DNA of 64,000 nucleotides. Source: Mucilaginibacter saanensis. GTDB taxonomy: Bacteria; Bacteroidota; Bacteroidia; Sphingobacteriales; Sphingobacteriaceae. Both the position numbers and the translations under genes were made by a program. The stretch is taken from NCBI RefSeq assembly GCF_014200575.1, contig NZ_JACHBZ010000002.1:728961-792960 (forward strand), in the 5' to 3' direction. This document shows positions 53,850 to 63,908 of this stretch, piece by piece. Numbering within the stretch: position 1 is the first letter of the stretch; the number at the start of each line of letters is the position of its first letter. The notes beneath the pieces are model-generated. The model searched no databases and was not told the DNA's origin. It was given only the letters and a program-made list of their open reading frames with translations.

Positions 53850-53885
53850 AAGCAAAAGGCTTAAAGCTTTTTAAGCCTTTTGCTT
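53850..53885. repeat. 16-bp perfect inverted repeat
   Basis: AAGCAAAAGGCTTAAA and TTTAAGCCTTTTGCTT are separated by GCTT. It is in the 106-nt gap between mqnE and the phosphatase gene, so it may end the mqnE message. The same AAAGCNNAAGGC wording repeats in the flanking bases, as in a dispersed intergenic repeat. Confidence 0.8.
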
Positions 53886-53933
53886 ATATATTTATTGGGT
53901 ATTTATCATTATTTGGCTTTATGCCTTCGGCTT

Positions 53934-55127
53934 TTAGCTAATCACCGGCAATTTATAATATTGAGGTTTCTTTTCTTCCGGAAATTCAAAATCAGTAAAA
54001 TCGGTTACCACATTATATAGCGTATCGCGCTCAATAGGCTGGCGACCTACATTTTTGATCAGCTCCACTAATTCTTTGGTGCTCATACCGGGGTGCTGTT
54101 CTTCGGCACCGGCCATGGTGTATATTTTAGTGGTGTCATCAAGTGTTCCGTCAATATCATCCACCCCAAAATTTAGGGAGAGTTGTGCTGTAGTACGACT
54201 GATCATGGCCCAGTAAGCCTTGATGTGATCAAAGTTATCCAAGTAAATGCGGGCAATAGCATAATTACGCAAGTCCTCCACCACGGTAGATTCCGGCACG
54301 TGCGACATCTGGTTATCCTGGTTGCGGAATTTTAACGGTATAAAGGTCTGGAATCCCCCTGTTTTATCTTGTAACTGACGTAAACGCTCCATGTGATCAA
54401 CCCGGTGCCAGTATTTTTCAATGTGACCATATAGCATGGTTGCATTAGAACGTGCACCTAATTTGTGCCACTCTTCATGTATGGCCAGCCATTGGTCGCC
54501 GGTACATTTATCTTTTGAGATCAGGTCGCGCACCTCGGGGTGGAATATTTCTGCACCGCCGCCGGGGATAGATTGCAGACCAGCTTCGAGCATCAGGCGC
54601 ATACCTGTGGCGTAATCAATTTTAGCCTTTTTAAATATATAATGATATTCAACAGGGGTTAAAGCCTTGATATGCAACCCAGGCCGGTGCGCACGGATAC
54701 GGCTGAATAACTCCTGGTAAAAAGGTACATCATATTGCGGCAAAACGCCACCCACTATATGCACTTCGGTTACCGGTTCGCCGTCATATTTTGTTACCAT
54801 ATTGAACATTTCGTCCATGGTATACTCCCAGCCCTCAGATTTTTGCTTCAGCAATTTTGAATAGGAGCAAAATTTGCAATCATATACACAAAGATTGGTA
54901 GGCTCAATATGAAAATTACGGTTGAAGTAGGTTTTATCACCATGTCGCTTTTCGCGGATGTAATTAGCCAAAACTCCAAGATAGCCCAGGTCGCCCTGCT
55001 CATACAGCGTAACGCCCTCATCAAAGGTAATACGTTGGTTGTTGAGTACTTTTTCGGCAATGTGCTTTAAATCAGCGGGTAGGTCCTGATTTTGCAATAA
55101 TAGTTGTAAATTACCTTCAGCTTCCAT
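53934..55127 (-). CDS. mqnE: Aminofutalosine synthase MqnE
   Basis: 397 residues from MEAEGNL. The longer frame adds 12 residues (MSFLVHLRKVFF) that do not look like the family start. Radical SAM cluster motif CVYDCKFCS, then VHIVGGVLPQYD, HIKALTPVEYHYIFKKAKI (in part), SIPGGGAEIFHPEVR and NATMLYGHIEKYWHR, all as in MqnE rather than MqnC. It joins 3-enolpyruvylbenzoate, made by MqnA, with the SAM-derived 5'-deoxyadenosyl radical. mqnB, mqnC and mqnD are not in this window. Confidence 0.94.
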   Translation of the reverse strand: MEAEGNLQLLLQNQDLPADLKHIAEKVLNNQRITFDEGVTLYEQGDLGYLGVLANYIREKRHGDKTYFNRNFHIEPTNLCVYDCKFCSYSKLLKQKSEGWEYTMDEMFNMVTKYDGEPVTEVHIVGGVLPQYDVPFYQELFSRIRAHRPGLHIKALTPVEYHYIFKKAKIDYATGMRLMLEAGLQSIPGGGAEIFHPEVRDLISKDKCTGDQWLAIHEEWHKLGARSNATMLYGHIEKYWHRVDHMERLRQLQDKTGGFQTFIPLKFRNQDNQMSHVPESTVVEDLRNYAIARIYLDNFDHIKAYWAMISRTTAQLSLNFGVDDIDGTLDDTTKIYTMAGAEEQHPGMSTKELVELIKNVGRQPIERDTLYNVVTDFTDFEFPEEKKPQYYKLPVIS

Positions 55128-55220
55128 GAAAAAAACTTTGCGCAAATGTACTAAAAAGCTCAAAACAATGCTTTATCAGATAAAGCATTGCCCAGGTGCA
55201 GCAAAGTAATGACATTAAGT

Positions 55221-55745
55221 TTACAGAGCAGATATGGCGCTTATGCTGATCCCGGTAAAGCAATCGTCCTGGCAACCTTTGGGCACATAACCACAGTTTG
55301 ATATCATTCCATTGTTTCTTGCCTCAAAATATATATCATTATTTTTTGTATCGGCTTTAAGCCAAATGGTACGTGCTTTCATGTAAACATCATCCAAGGT
55401 GAGCAATTGCGCTCCCTGGTCGCCGTGGGTATTTAAGCTGGATGTTTCCTCATGCCAATTTGCAACAATATCCCTGTTATTGGTGCCATCTCTGCGCAGT
55501 TGGGTGGCTGTAAAATCGCGGGAGATAATCTTACCGTTACTTACCTCTATTTTAGTTTCAGTACCGTAACCGAAAACTGAACCGTTATTTATGGTATAGT
55601 TATATGAATTATTAACGCTGCCTTTATAGCTTATCCAGGCGTTGTAGCTTTTATTAAATGGGCTTTCGTTAGCAATATCGTCCTTTTTGCAGCTTGCGAT
55701 GGAAATTAAAATGATGACGATGGCAAACAGAGATAGTTTTTTCAT
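55221..55745 (-). CDS. Hypothetical lipoprotein
   Basis: 174 residues. Lipobox SIASC after a hydrophobic segment, then KKDD. The mature part is strand-rich with four further cysteines in the C-terminal third (SNCGYVPKGCQDDCF). No named family recognised. It lies alone, divergent from the cystathionine gamma-synthase-like gene. Confidence 0.82.
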   Translation of the reverse strand: MKKLSLFAIVIILISIASCKKDDIANESPFNKSYNAWISYKGSVNNSYNYTINNGSVFGYGTETKIEVSNGKIISRDFTATQLRRDGTNNRDIVANWHEETSSLNTHGDQGAQLLTLDDVYMKARTIWLKADTKNNDIYFEARNNGMISNCGYVPKGCQDDCFTGISISAISAL

Positions 55746-55844
55746 GATGCAGGTTTTTAAATATTACGCAAAAATTATACGTTGCGCTACAGCTTTACTA
55801 AATAATCTTATTTATTTTGGCCGAATATCCTATACATTAATCCG

Positions 55845-56960
55845 ATGAAAACTGAAACTATAGCTATCCACGCCGGAAACAAAAAAGACGAATCTTCAAA
55901 AGCGGTAATACAACCTATCGTCCTGTCAACCACGTTTGAACGCGGTATTGATGGCGATTTCCCGGGTGGGCATATCTATAGCCGCGCATCAAATCCTAAC
56001 CGTGCAGCGCTTGAAAACGTGCTGACCAAATTAGAGAATGGTGCCGATGCAGCAGCTTTTTCATCAGGTAATGCAGCGGGTATGTCTGTATTTCAGTCAT
56101 TAGCGCCGGGCACACATGTTATCGCTCCTGATGATATGTATCATGGTTTACGTAATCAGCTTAAAATCCTGTTTGCAGGCATTTTAACATTTGATTTTAT
56201 TGATGTTAATGACCTGGATGTATTGCAGCAGCATATTAAACCAACAACGGGCTTAATATGGATAGAAACACCATCAAACCCGTTGCTTAAAGTAACAGAT
56301 ATAAAAAAAGTAGTAGCTATAGCAAAAGCCCATGGCATTAAGGTAGCTTGTGATAATACTTTTGCCACACCAATATGCCAGCAGCCGCTTGCTTTAGGCG
56401 CCGACCTTGTAATGCACTCTGCTACCAAATATTTTGGCGGCCATAGCGATCTGATGGGCGGCGCCTTAATCACAGCCGAAAAAAGCGAATGGTGGCAAAA
56501 AATACGCCAGGTGCAGGAAATGGGCGGTGCCATCCCCTCCCCAACGGATTGTTATATGCTGGTGAGGAGTATTAAAACATTGCCGTACCGCGTTAAGGGG
56601 CATGTACAAAATACACAGCTATTGGCAGAGTTTTTAGAACAGCACCCACGTGTTGAGGCTGTAATGTACCCGGGGCTGCCATCGCATCCGCAGCATAGCA
56701 TTGCTAAAGAGCAAATGCTGGCCTTTGGTGGCATGTTATCCTTTATTGTTAAGGGTACGGAAGAAGATACCCATAACATTATTAATAAACTACAGCTGTT
56801 TACCCGTGCAACCAGCCTTGGCGGCGTAGAAAGCCTGATAGAGCATCGTGCCACTGTTGAAGGCCCCGATACCAAAACTCCACGAAATTTATTAAGGGTA
56901 TCTGTTGGTTTAGAGCATATTGATGACCTGGTAGATGATTTGGAGCAGGCACTGAGTTAA
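55845..56960 (+). CDS. Cystathionine gamma-synthase/lyase-type PLP enzyme
   Basis: 371 residues, Cys/Met-metabolism PLP family. YSRASNPNRAALE, AFSSGNAAGM, WIETPSNPLLKVTD, VACDNTFATP, and the PLP Lys in HSATKYFGGHSD. Short form (about 370-380 residues) typical of MetB or MetC-like enzymes. It could make cystathionine from an acylhomoserine and cysteine, or cleave it; sequence alone does not settle this. It has no riboswitch, unlike the metY operon downstream. Confidence 0.92.
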   Translation: MKTETIAIHAGNKKDESSKAVIQPIVLSTTFERGIDGDFPGGHIYSRASNPNRAALENVLTKLENGADAAAFSSGNAAGMSVFQSLAPGTHVIAPDDMYHGLRNQLKILFAGILTFDFIDVNDLDVLQQHIKPTTGLIWIETPSNPLLKVTDIKKVVAIAKAHGIKVACDNTFATPICQQPLALGADLVMHSATKYFGGHSDLMGGALITAEKSEWWQKIRQVQEMGGAIPSPTDCYMLVRSIKTLPYRVKGHVQNTQLLAEFLEQHPRVEAVMYPGLPSHPQHSIAKEQMLAFGGMLSFIVKGTEEDTHNIINKLQLFTRATSLGGVESLIEHRATVEGPDTKTPRNLLRVSVGLEHIDDLVDDLEQALS

Positions 56961-56968
56961 GACTTGTA

Positions 56969-57123
56969 AGGTGAAAGGTAAGAGGCGAAAGGTTTTTATG
57001 AGTAGAATATACTTAATACAGGTATAAAGGTGGAATATTATACTAAGCAAAATGTGCTTAGTATAAAGAAGTTTCAGCGTAATTTCCAATTACCTTTTAC
57101 CTTTCGCCATTGACCTTTAACCT
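56969..57123. repeat. Nested palindromic repeat element
   Basis: Outer arms (56969-56993 and 57099-57123) are an imperfect inverted repeat rich in GGCGAAAGGT/ACCTTTCGCC. The centre has a perfect 11-bp hairpin, TATACTAAGCA-AAATG-TGCTTAGTATA, at 57039-57065. It lies between the cystathionine gamma-synthase-like gene and the riboswitch promoter and has no coding frame. Confidence 0.7.
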
Positions 57124-57137
57124 AAAAATAAATTTAA

Positions 57138-57170
57138 TTTGGTAATTCAATATATATCAACCTATATTTG
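57138..57170 (+). promoter_or_regulatory. Promoter of the SAM riboswitch-leader-metY-metX-hom operon
   Basis: TTTG at 57138-57141, 21 nt, TATATTTG at 57163-57170, exact matches to the Bacteroidetes consensus. The transcript would start near 57177, giving about 400 nt of leader before metY. Confidence 0.82.
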
Positions 57171-57224
57171 CAACTATAACAGGTAGCAATACCATGATCA
57201 ATTCTCCGCGATAGTTCGGGTATT

Positions 57225-57340
57225 GATTTATAAAGAAGCGGCGAGAGATCAGGCTCAATGACCCGCTGGCAACCCTCCAAAATTGGAGAAGGTGCCAATT
57301 CCTGTCCCGGAAAATAACCCCGGGGAATATAAATTTATAA
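57225..57340 (+). ncRNA. SAM-I (S-box) riboswitch
   Basis: Core conserved strings occur in order: GAGAGATCAGGCTCAATGAC, CCGCTGGCAACCC, a small P3 helix, GAAGGTGCCAATTCC. The ends TTTATAAAG and ATAAATTTATAA can pair as P1. It binds S-adenosylmethionine. A Cys-rich leader frame starts 2 nt after the P1 3' strand with no terminator in between, so the switch may act on translation or through later structures. It controls metY, metX and hom. Confidence 0.93.
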
Positions 57341-57342
57341 CC

Positions 57343-57453
57343 ATGAAAAGTTTAATTACGATTACACAACGCAACGCTTTTAACACTACAGACAGTAATA
57401 TACAACATATTGGCTTAAACATTAGCTATATTTGTATGTGTTGCTGCTGTTGA
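57343..57453 (+). CDS. Candidate cysteine-codon leader peptide (36 residues, ends CMCCCC)
   Basis: ATG at 57343 opens a 36-codon frame that stops at TGA 57451-57453. Begins MKSLITITQRNAF, later HIGLNISYIC, and ends Cys-Met-Cys-Cys-Cys-Cys. Five of the last six codons are Cys (TGT/TGC). It lies between the SAM riboswitch and metY, a sulfur-assimilation gene. Codon runs of the pathway amino acid just before a stop are the mark of attenuator leader peptides. I infer that ribosome stalling on Cys codons reports low cysteine. An alternative is that a CCCC peptide binds a metal or a cofactor. Downstream hairpins are listed separately. It is too short for routine gene callers. Confidence 0.72.
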   Translation: MKSLITITQRNAFNTTDSNIQHIGLNISYICMCCCC

Positions 57454-57459
57454 TGCGTT

Positions 57460-58910
<1,451 letters not shown>

Positions 58911-59063
58911 TTTTTTTTAAGTGATATAGTAAAGTTGTAACGGGATGCGATTGTAGCAAACAGGAAGTAAATGAGTTGGAAGGAATGAGTTGAAAAACTC
59001 AAAGCCTGATCACTTATAACTGCTGGATAGCTGCAATTGCACCCGGAATAACAAAACAGAAGA

Positions 59064-60119
59064 ATGAACACAGAAATATTTAAGTACACACAAACATTTG
59101 AGTTCGAATCGGGTCAGCAGATAGAGGAATTAGAAATCGGTTTCCATACCTACGGCAAGTTAAATAAGGAAAAAGATAACGTAGTATGGGTATGCCATGC
59201 CCTTACCGCCAATGCCGATGTATTTGACTGGTGGAAAGGCCTGGTAGGTACCGGCCACCTTTTTAACCCCGAAGAACATTTTATTGTGTGTGCCAATATA
59301 TTGGGTTCGCCCTATGGCACAACCAATCCATTAAGTGTAAACGCGGTAACAGGGCAACCTTATTTTCAGGCATTCCCTCAGTTTACTATCAGGGATATTA
59401 TAAAAGCGCACCAGTTACTTGCAGAGCATTTGCAGGTTAAAAATATCCATATCCTTATAGGTGGTTCACTGGGCGGTCAACAGGCTATTGAGTGGGGAAT
59501 AATTGAACCGGAACGTATCAAAAACCTGATACTGATTGCTACCAATGCGCGCCATTCTCCATGGGGAATAGCGTTTAATGAGTCGCAGCGGCTGGCTATC
59601 AGTACCGACCGTACTTTTTACGCCAACACGCCTGAGGGTGGCCAAAAAGGCCTTAAAGCTGCAAGAAGCATAGCATTGTTATCCTACCGCGGTTATAAAA
59701 CCTATTCCATAACCCAGCAGGAAGATACTGACAGCAAAACTGACGATTATCGTGCAGCCACTTATCAGAATTACCAGGGCGAAAAACTGGTTAACAGGTT
59801 TAATGCCCATAGTTACTGGTATTTAACTAAAACAATGGACTCGCACAACGTGGGGCGTAACCGCAATGGTGTTGAAAAGGCCCTGAGCCTGATCAAAGCC
59901 CGTACCCTGGTGATCGGTATTAAATCAGATGTGTTGTTCCCGGTTGAGGAACAGCAATACCTGTTCAGACATATCCCTAAATCGGCCTTCGCAGAGCTTG
60001 ATTCGTTTTATGGCCATGATGGGTTTTTAATTGAAACTGAAGCATTAACAAATATTATTACATCATTTTTTAAGACTGATGTAAAAGGAAAAATTATAGA
60101 ATTGCAACGTACAGCATAA
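59064..60119 (+). CDS. metX: Homoserine O-acetyltransferase
   Basis: 351 residues, alpha/beta hydrolase fold. WVCHALTANADV, ANILGSPYGTTNPLS, nucleophile Ser in IGGSLGGQQAIEWG, KSDVLFPVEEQQ with the Asp, and GHDGFLIE with the His. It acetylates homoserine with acetyl-CoA. The last base pairs of its TAA overlap the ATG of hom (TAATG), so the two are translationally coupled. A 153-nt gap separates it from metY without a terminator. Confidence 0.95.
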   Translation: MNTEIFKYTQTFEFESGQQIEELEIGFHTYGKLNKEKDNVVWVCHALTANADVFDWWKGLVGTGHLFNPEEHFIVCANILGSPYGTTNPLSVNAVTGQPYFQAFPQFTIRDIIKAHQLLAEHLQVKNIHILIGGSLGGQQAIEWGIIEPERIKNLILIATNARHSPWGIAFNESQRLAISTDRTFYANTPEGGQKGLKAARSIALLSYRGYKTYSITQQEDTDSKTDDYRAATYQNYQGEKLVNRFNAHSYWYLTKTMDSHNVGRNRNGVEKALSLIKARTLVIGIKSDVLFPVEEQQYLFRHIPKSAFAELDSFYGHDGFLIETEALTNIITSFFKTDVKGKIIELQRTA

Positions 60120-61357
60120 TGAGTAAAAAGTTAAATATCGGCTTATTTGGATTTGGAGTAGTTGGTCAGGGACTATATGATATCGTCAAAACAAAGAATT
60201 TAAACATCGAGATAGTAAAATTTGCTATCAAAGACCCGCATAAAGAGCGTTCTTTACCTGCACATTTATTTACAACAGACCGGGATGAGCTATTGAACAA
60301 CCCGGAGATCAACACCATTGTTGAACTGATAAATGATACCGAAGCTGCTTTTGAAATTGTATCAAGGGCATTAAGCTCTGGCAAAAACGTTGTTTCGGCC
60401 AGTAAAAAAATGATCGCACTGCATCTGGAGGAACTGATTGAGCTACAGCATAAACATGGTACCTCTTTATTATACGAAGGCGCAGTTTGCGGAAGTATCC
60501 CTATCATCCGTAACCTGGAAGAGTATTATGATAATGAGTTACTGCACTCTATAAGCGGCATATTTAACGGATCATCAAACTACATACTTTCAAAAGGATT
60601 TATTGAAGGCCTGGATTATGACAGCGCCTTAAAGCAGGCCCAGGATCTTGGTTTTGCAGAAACCGACCCTACCAGTGACGTAGGTGGATTTGATGCTAAA
60701 TACAAACTGGTAATTGCCGCTGCACATGCGTATGGCGTAATTGTGCAGCCTGAAGAAGTGTTTAACCTGGGCATACAAAACCTGGGTGCTCAGGATTTGC
60801 AATACGCACGGGAGAAAAACCTTAAAATTAAACTGGTACCCGTAGCAAAAGAACTGGACGAACGAAATGTTGCCCTGTTTGTATTACCAAAGTTTGTAAA
60901 TGAAACTGAGTTTTTGTACAACGTGGAGTACGAATACAATGGCGTAACTGTACAAGCAGCCTTTGCCGATCAGCAATTCTTTTTTGGCAAAGGTGCAGGC
61001 GGCCATCCTACTGGCTCGGCAGTACTGTCAGATATTGCTGCGCTGCGCTATAATTATCAGTACGAATACAAAAAGGCCAAGGAAAAAACTGATCTCAAAT
61101 TCACCAATAATATTGAACTAAACATATACCTGAGGTATGAAGATGAAAGCCTGGTTGAGGCCCTAAACTTTGAGCACATACAGGAGCGTTATTATTCAGG
61201 TAGTTATAAATTTGTGATCGGAAAAGTTAATTTACAAAATCTGATCGACAACCAAATCCGTATATCTGATAGCAAGGCATTTATCGCTTTTGCCGATCAA
61301 CTTACGGGGGTCAGTTTAGCATCGGCATTAAAACAAACGGCCGAAATTTCACAATAG
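60119..61357 (+). CDS. hom: Homoserine dehydrogenase
   Basis: 412 residues. Nucleotide fold GLFGFGVVGQGLYDIV, VVSASKKMIA, GIFNGSSNYILSKG and the catalytic GFAETDPTSDVGGFDA. There is no aspartokinase part, and the C-terminal 80 residues form an ACT-like regulatory domain (ELNIYLRYEDESLV). It reduces aspartate semialdehyde to homoserine, feeding MetX and MetY. Placement in the SAM-controlled operon suggests that this copy is for methionine synthesis. Confidence 0.96.
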   Translation: MSKKLNIGLFGFGVVGQGLYDIVKTKNLNIEIVKFAIKDPHKERSLPAHLFTTDRDELLNNPEINTIVELINDTEAAFEIVSRALSSGKNVVSASKKMIALHLEELIELQHKHGTSLLYEGAVCGSIPIIRNLEEYYDNELLHSISGIFNGSSNYILSKGFIEGLDYDSALKQAQDLGFAETDPTSDVGGFDAKYKLVIAAAHAYGVIVQPEEVFNLGIQNLGAQDLQYAREKNLKIKLVPVAKELDERNVALFVLPKFVNETEFLYNVEYEYNGVTVQAAFADQQFFFGKGAGGHPTGSAVLSDIAALRYNYQYEYKKAKEKTDLKFTNNIELNIYLRYEDESLVEALNFEHIQERYYSGSYKFVIGKVNLQNLIDNQIRISDSKAFIAFADQLTGVSLASALKQTAEISQ

Positions 61358-61377
61358 ATTTTTTTGTTGTTTGTAAT

Positions 61378-61406
61378 AAAAAAGGCTTCATTAAGAAGCC
61401 TTTTTT
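61378..61406. terminator. Terminator of the metY-metX-hom operon
   Basis: AAAAAAGGCTTC and GAAGCCTTTTTT enclose ATTAA. It also suits the minus-strand gene that converges at 61425. Confidence 0.95.
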
Positions 61407-61424
61407 ATTAACTGAGGTTTTTAC

Positions 61425-61910
61425 TTATTTGGCGAAATAAGCGGCAATACGCTTGCCAAAAGCCACGGTTATAATACCAATGAATATTTTTGAGCATGAC
61501 GATACTACATCGCTTTGATCGCTCGCGGTTGATAAATTGTATAACCTGTAGATCAAGTCGGGCAGGGTGTTTACAATAAGCAAGCCTCCAATAATAATCA
61601 AGGCAATTTCATAAATCACTTTTCTATCTGCAAATAGCTTTACATTTTCCTGCTGATCGGTTACGTTAGTTACCAAACGGGTAATGAATTTTGTTTTGGC
61701 AATTAAAAACACTGCTAAAAGCAATAAGAGTAAAAAGCTTACACCATTTATTATAAGTAAATTGGTTTGCTCGATACTCTGATCGGCATTCATGGCGTTA
61801 CCATGGCTGCGTACAAAGGTTAGTAAACCGGGGAGCTTTGAAATATCGGCAACTAACAAATAGATACCCAAAACTTTTATGGTTACCTCATAAAGATCAA
61901 ACTTTTTCAT
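61425..61910 (-). CDS. Unknown membrane protein
   Basis: 161 residues from MKKFDLYEVTIK; the frame extends 10 residues upstream to another ATG but the shorter start looks more natural. Four hydrophobic segments (VLGIYLLVADI, GVSFLLLLLLAVFLIA, ALIIIGGLLIVNTL, IFIGIITVAFG). No named family recognised. Single gene. Confidence 0.78.
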   Translation of the reverse strand: MKKFDLYEVTIKVLGIYLLVADISKLPGLLTFVRSHGNAMNADQSIEQTNLLIINGVSFLLLLLLAVFLIAKTKFITRLVTNVTDQQENVKLFADRKVIYEIALIIIGGLLIVNTLPDLIYRLYNLSTASDQSDVVSSCSKIFIGIITVAFGKRIAAYFAK

Positions 61911-61999
61911 TTTTAATTGGGGATAGGGTTTAAAGAGCAACTAATATAGACAAATGCCCTGCATATCAAATAAAATATCCCGTTTTATAAAAATAGTTC

Positions 62000-62689
62000 T
62001 TAATCCAGGTAATAATGTCTTATCCTGTTTAATCCATGATCAAGCTCATAAACCCAGGGAGTGGCTGTCGGTATTTCCAACTTGCTCACCTCCTCATCGG
62101 TCAAACAATCAATATATTTTATGAGCGAACGCAGGCTATTGCCATGAGCCACCACAATCACCTTTTGATTGCGGCGCATGGCATTTACTATGGTTTCGTT
62201 CCAAAAAGGCAATACCCTATCCATGGTTTCGCTCAGGTTTTCTGTCAGAGGCAGTTCGCGGTCTGTAAGGTCCTGATACCGCAGGTCATGACCCGGAAAA
62301 CGGGGATCGTCCCGTGTTATAGCCGGAGGGTGTTCATTAGGGTCGCGGCGCCATTTTTGCACCTGCTCTATCCCATATTTGGCTATGGCATCGTCCTTAT
62401 TCATCCCCTGCAGATCACCGTAAAAGCGTTCATTTAAACGCCAGGATTTTTCAACAGGTATCCATAAATGATCAAGCTCCTCTAACACAAAATGCATGGT
62501 TTTTATTGAGCGCTTTAAATATGATGTAAAACCGGCATCAAAGTTATAGCCGTTCTTATTCAATATCTGGCCGGCTTTTTTAGCCTGCAGGTATCCATTT
62601 TCAGATAGGTCTACGTCTTCCCAGCCGGTAAAACGGTTCTCCAGATTCCAGGCGCTTTCGCCATGGCGTATCAATACAATTTTCTGCAT
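62000..62689 (-). CDS. gpmA: 2,3-bisphosphoglycerate-dependent phosphoglycerate mutase
   Basis: 229 residues. LIRHGESAWNLENRFTGW with the catalytic His, SYLKRSIKTM, NERFYGDLQGMNK and VVAHGNSLRSLIKYI. Interconverts 3- and 2-phosphoglycerate in glycolysis and gluconeogenesis. CAAAAGTA at 62706-62713 (TACTTTTG on the minus strand) is a -7 element just upstream. Confidence 0.97.
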   Translation of the reverse strand: MQKIVLIRHGESAWNLENRFTGWEDVDLSENGYLQAKKAGQILNKNGYNFDAGFTSYLKRSIKTMHFVLEELDHLWIPVEKSWRLNERFYGDLQGMNKDDAIAKYGIEQVQKWRRDPNEHPPAITRDDPRFPGHDLRYQDLTDRELPLTENLSETMDRVLPFWNETIVNAMRRNQKVIVVAHGNSLRSLIKYIDCLTDEEVSKLEIPTATPWVYELDHGLNRIRHYYLD

Positions 62690-62705
62690 AGGTGTTTAGT
62701 TAACG

Positions 62706-62713
62706 CAAAAGTA
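62706..62713 (-). promoter_or_regulatory. -7 element of gpmA
   Basis: TACTTTTG on the minus strand, exact TAnnTTTG. No clear TTTG at the -33 distance. Confidence 0.55.
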
Positions 62714-62795
62714 CCCGTTCAGTTGTAAAAAAAATTGTTTAATATTTATAAATCAATTAGATTGCCTTAATAAACCAATTAAACTTTAACCTTTT

Positions 62796-63386
62796 ATGAT
62801 TCCTACTACACCTGTCCCGGTAAAGGATGGCATTGCCAACCCTGCTCCTCTTGGTCTTTGCGCTTTTGGCATGACCACCGTATTGCTTAATATCCACAAT
62901 GCCGGTTTTTTTGAAATGAACAGCATGATATTGGCTATGGGCATATTTTACGGCGGCCTGGCCCAGGTTATTGCGGGTATTATCGAGGCTAAAAAGAACA
63001 ATACATTTGGCTTAACCGCTTTTACCTCGTATGGTTTTTTCTGGTTGTCATTAGTAGGTTTAATAGTGTTCCCTAAGTTGGGCTGGGGCGCAGCGGCATC
63101 TGAGGGAGCCATGTGCGCTTATTTAAGTATATGGGGAGTATTTACTTTACTGATGTTTTTTGGTACATTAAAACTTAACCGTGCGCTTCAGTTTGTTTTT
63201 GCTTCATTAACTGTTTTGTTTTTTTTACTGGTTGCCGGTGATGCTACAGGAAATACCAGCATTAAGCATTTAGCCGGATACGAAGGTATCATCTGCGGTG
63301 CATCGGCCATATATACTGGTATTGCTAACGTATTGAATGAAGTTTATGGCAGGGTGGTATTACCTATAGGCCCGGTGAATGTTTAA
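62796..63386 (+). CDS. GPR1/FUN34/YaaH (SatP)-family acetate transporter
   Basis: 196 residues, six hydrophobic segments. [21 protein letters not shown] is the family signature NPAPLGL, and [14 protein letters not shown] and the [13 protein letters not shown] stretch follow. SatP-type channels move acetate and succinate with protons. It is divergent from gpmA. Confidence 0.94.
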   Translation: MIPTTPVPVKDGIANPAPLGLCAFGMTTVLLNIHNAGFFEMNSMILAMGIFYGGLAQVIAGIIEAKKNNTFGLTAFTSYGFFWLSLVGLIVFPKLGWGAAASEGAMCAYLSIWGVFTLLMFFGTLKLNRALQFVFASLTVLFFLLVAGDATGNTSIKHLAGYEGIICGASAIYTGIANVLNEVYGRVVLPIGPVNV

Positions 63387-63422
63387 TTTAAAAGCTAAAA
63401 TTAATTCTGTTAAATTGCGCAG

Positions 63423-63806
63423 GTGAAAGATTATAAAAAATATTACAGTATACCAGCTACGCCTGATGAAATTTATATGGCCCTAACCAATCCGATAACT
63501 ATAGAATTATGGACTGGAGAAGTTGCCGAAATGTCGACCGAACCTGGCTCCGAATTTTCTATGTGGGAAGGTAGCATTACCGGCAAAAACCTGGAGTTTG
63601 AGCCCGGAAAAAAAATAGTGCAGCAATGGTATTTTGATGGCCAGTCTGATAACTCTATCGTCACCATTAAACTTCATGCCGATAAACAAGGCACATCTGC
63701 CGAATTGAGGCACACCAACATTCCTGATGATGATTTTGATGATTTGGTTGACGGATGGAACAACAGTTATTTTGGCGCTCTTACAGAGTTTTTTGAAGGA
63801 GAATAA
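63423..63806 (+). CDS. SRPBCC/AHSA1-domain protein (GTG start)
   Basis: 127 residues. YSIPATPDEIYMALTNPITIELWTGE-like start (in part: PATPDEIYMALTNP), FSMWEGSITGKNLEFEPGKKIVQQW (in part: GKNLEFEPGKKIVQQW) and DDLVDGWNNSYFGAL fit the AHSA1 family. It begins at GTG 63423, since no in-frame ATG precedes it. Relatives bind hydrophobic ligands or Hsp90; the role here is unknown. It is 36 nt after the SatP gene and probably co-transcribed. Confidence 0.88.
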   Translation: MKDYKKYYSIPATPDEIYMALTNPITIELWTGEVAEMSTEPGSEFSMWEGSITGKNLEFEPGKKIVQQWYFDGQSDNSIVTIKLHADKQGTSAELRHTNIPDDDFDDLVDGWNNSYFGALTEFFEGE

Positions 63807-63892
63807 TTACAATTTTAAAACAGTCTTTACTGTAAGGCACGAAGCAAAGTATCTTGTCATTCTGAGCATAGCGAAGAATCCAATCATCAGAT

Positions 63893-63908
63893 AGATCCTT
63901 CGTTCCTC
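63893..63908. repeat. 16-bp dispersed repeat, copy 2 (inverted)
   Basis: AGATCCTTCGTTCCTC, the inverse complement of the copy at 20646-20661. Bases 63856-63881 (TCATTCTGAGCATAGCGAAG) are of the same repeat style and may be its partner arm. Confidence 0.7.

Noticed and set aside
55128..55163. 12-residue N-terminal extension of mqnE
   Set aside because: Family members start near MEAEGNL-like sequence and the extension looks like translated leader.
57436..57453. A five-residue MCCCC peptide starting at the internal ATG
   Set aside because: The 36-codon frame from 57343 contains it in phase and starts right after the riboswitch; the short version remains possible but is less likely.
62036..62437. 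133-residue plus-strand frame over gpmA
   Set aside because: Antisense shadow of a clear phosphoglycerate mutase gene.
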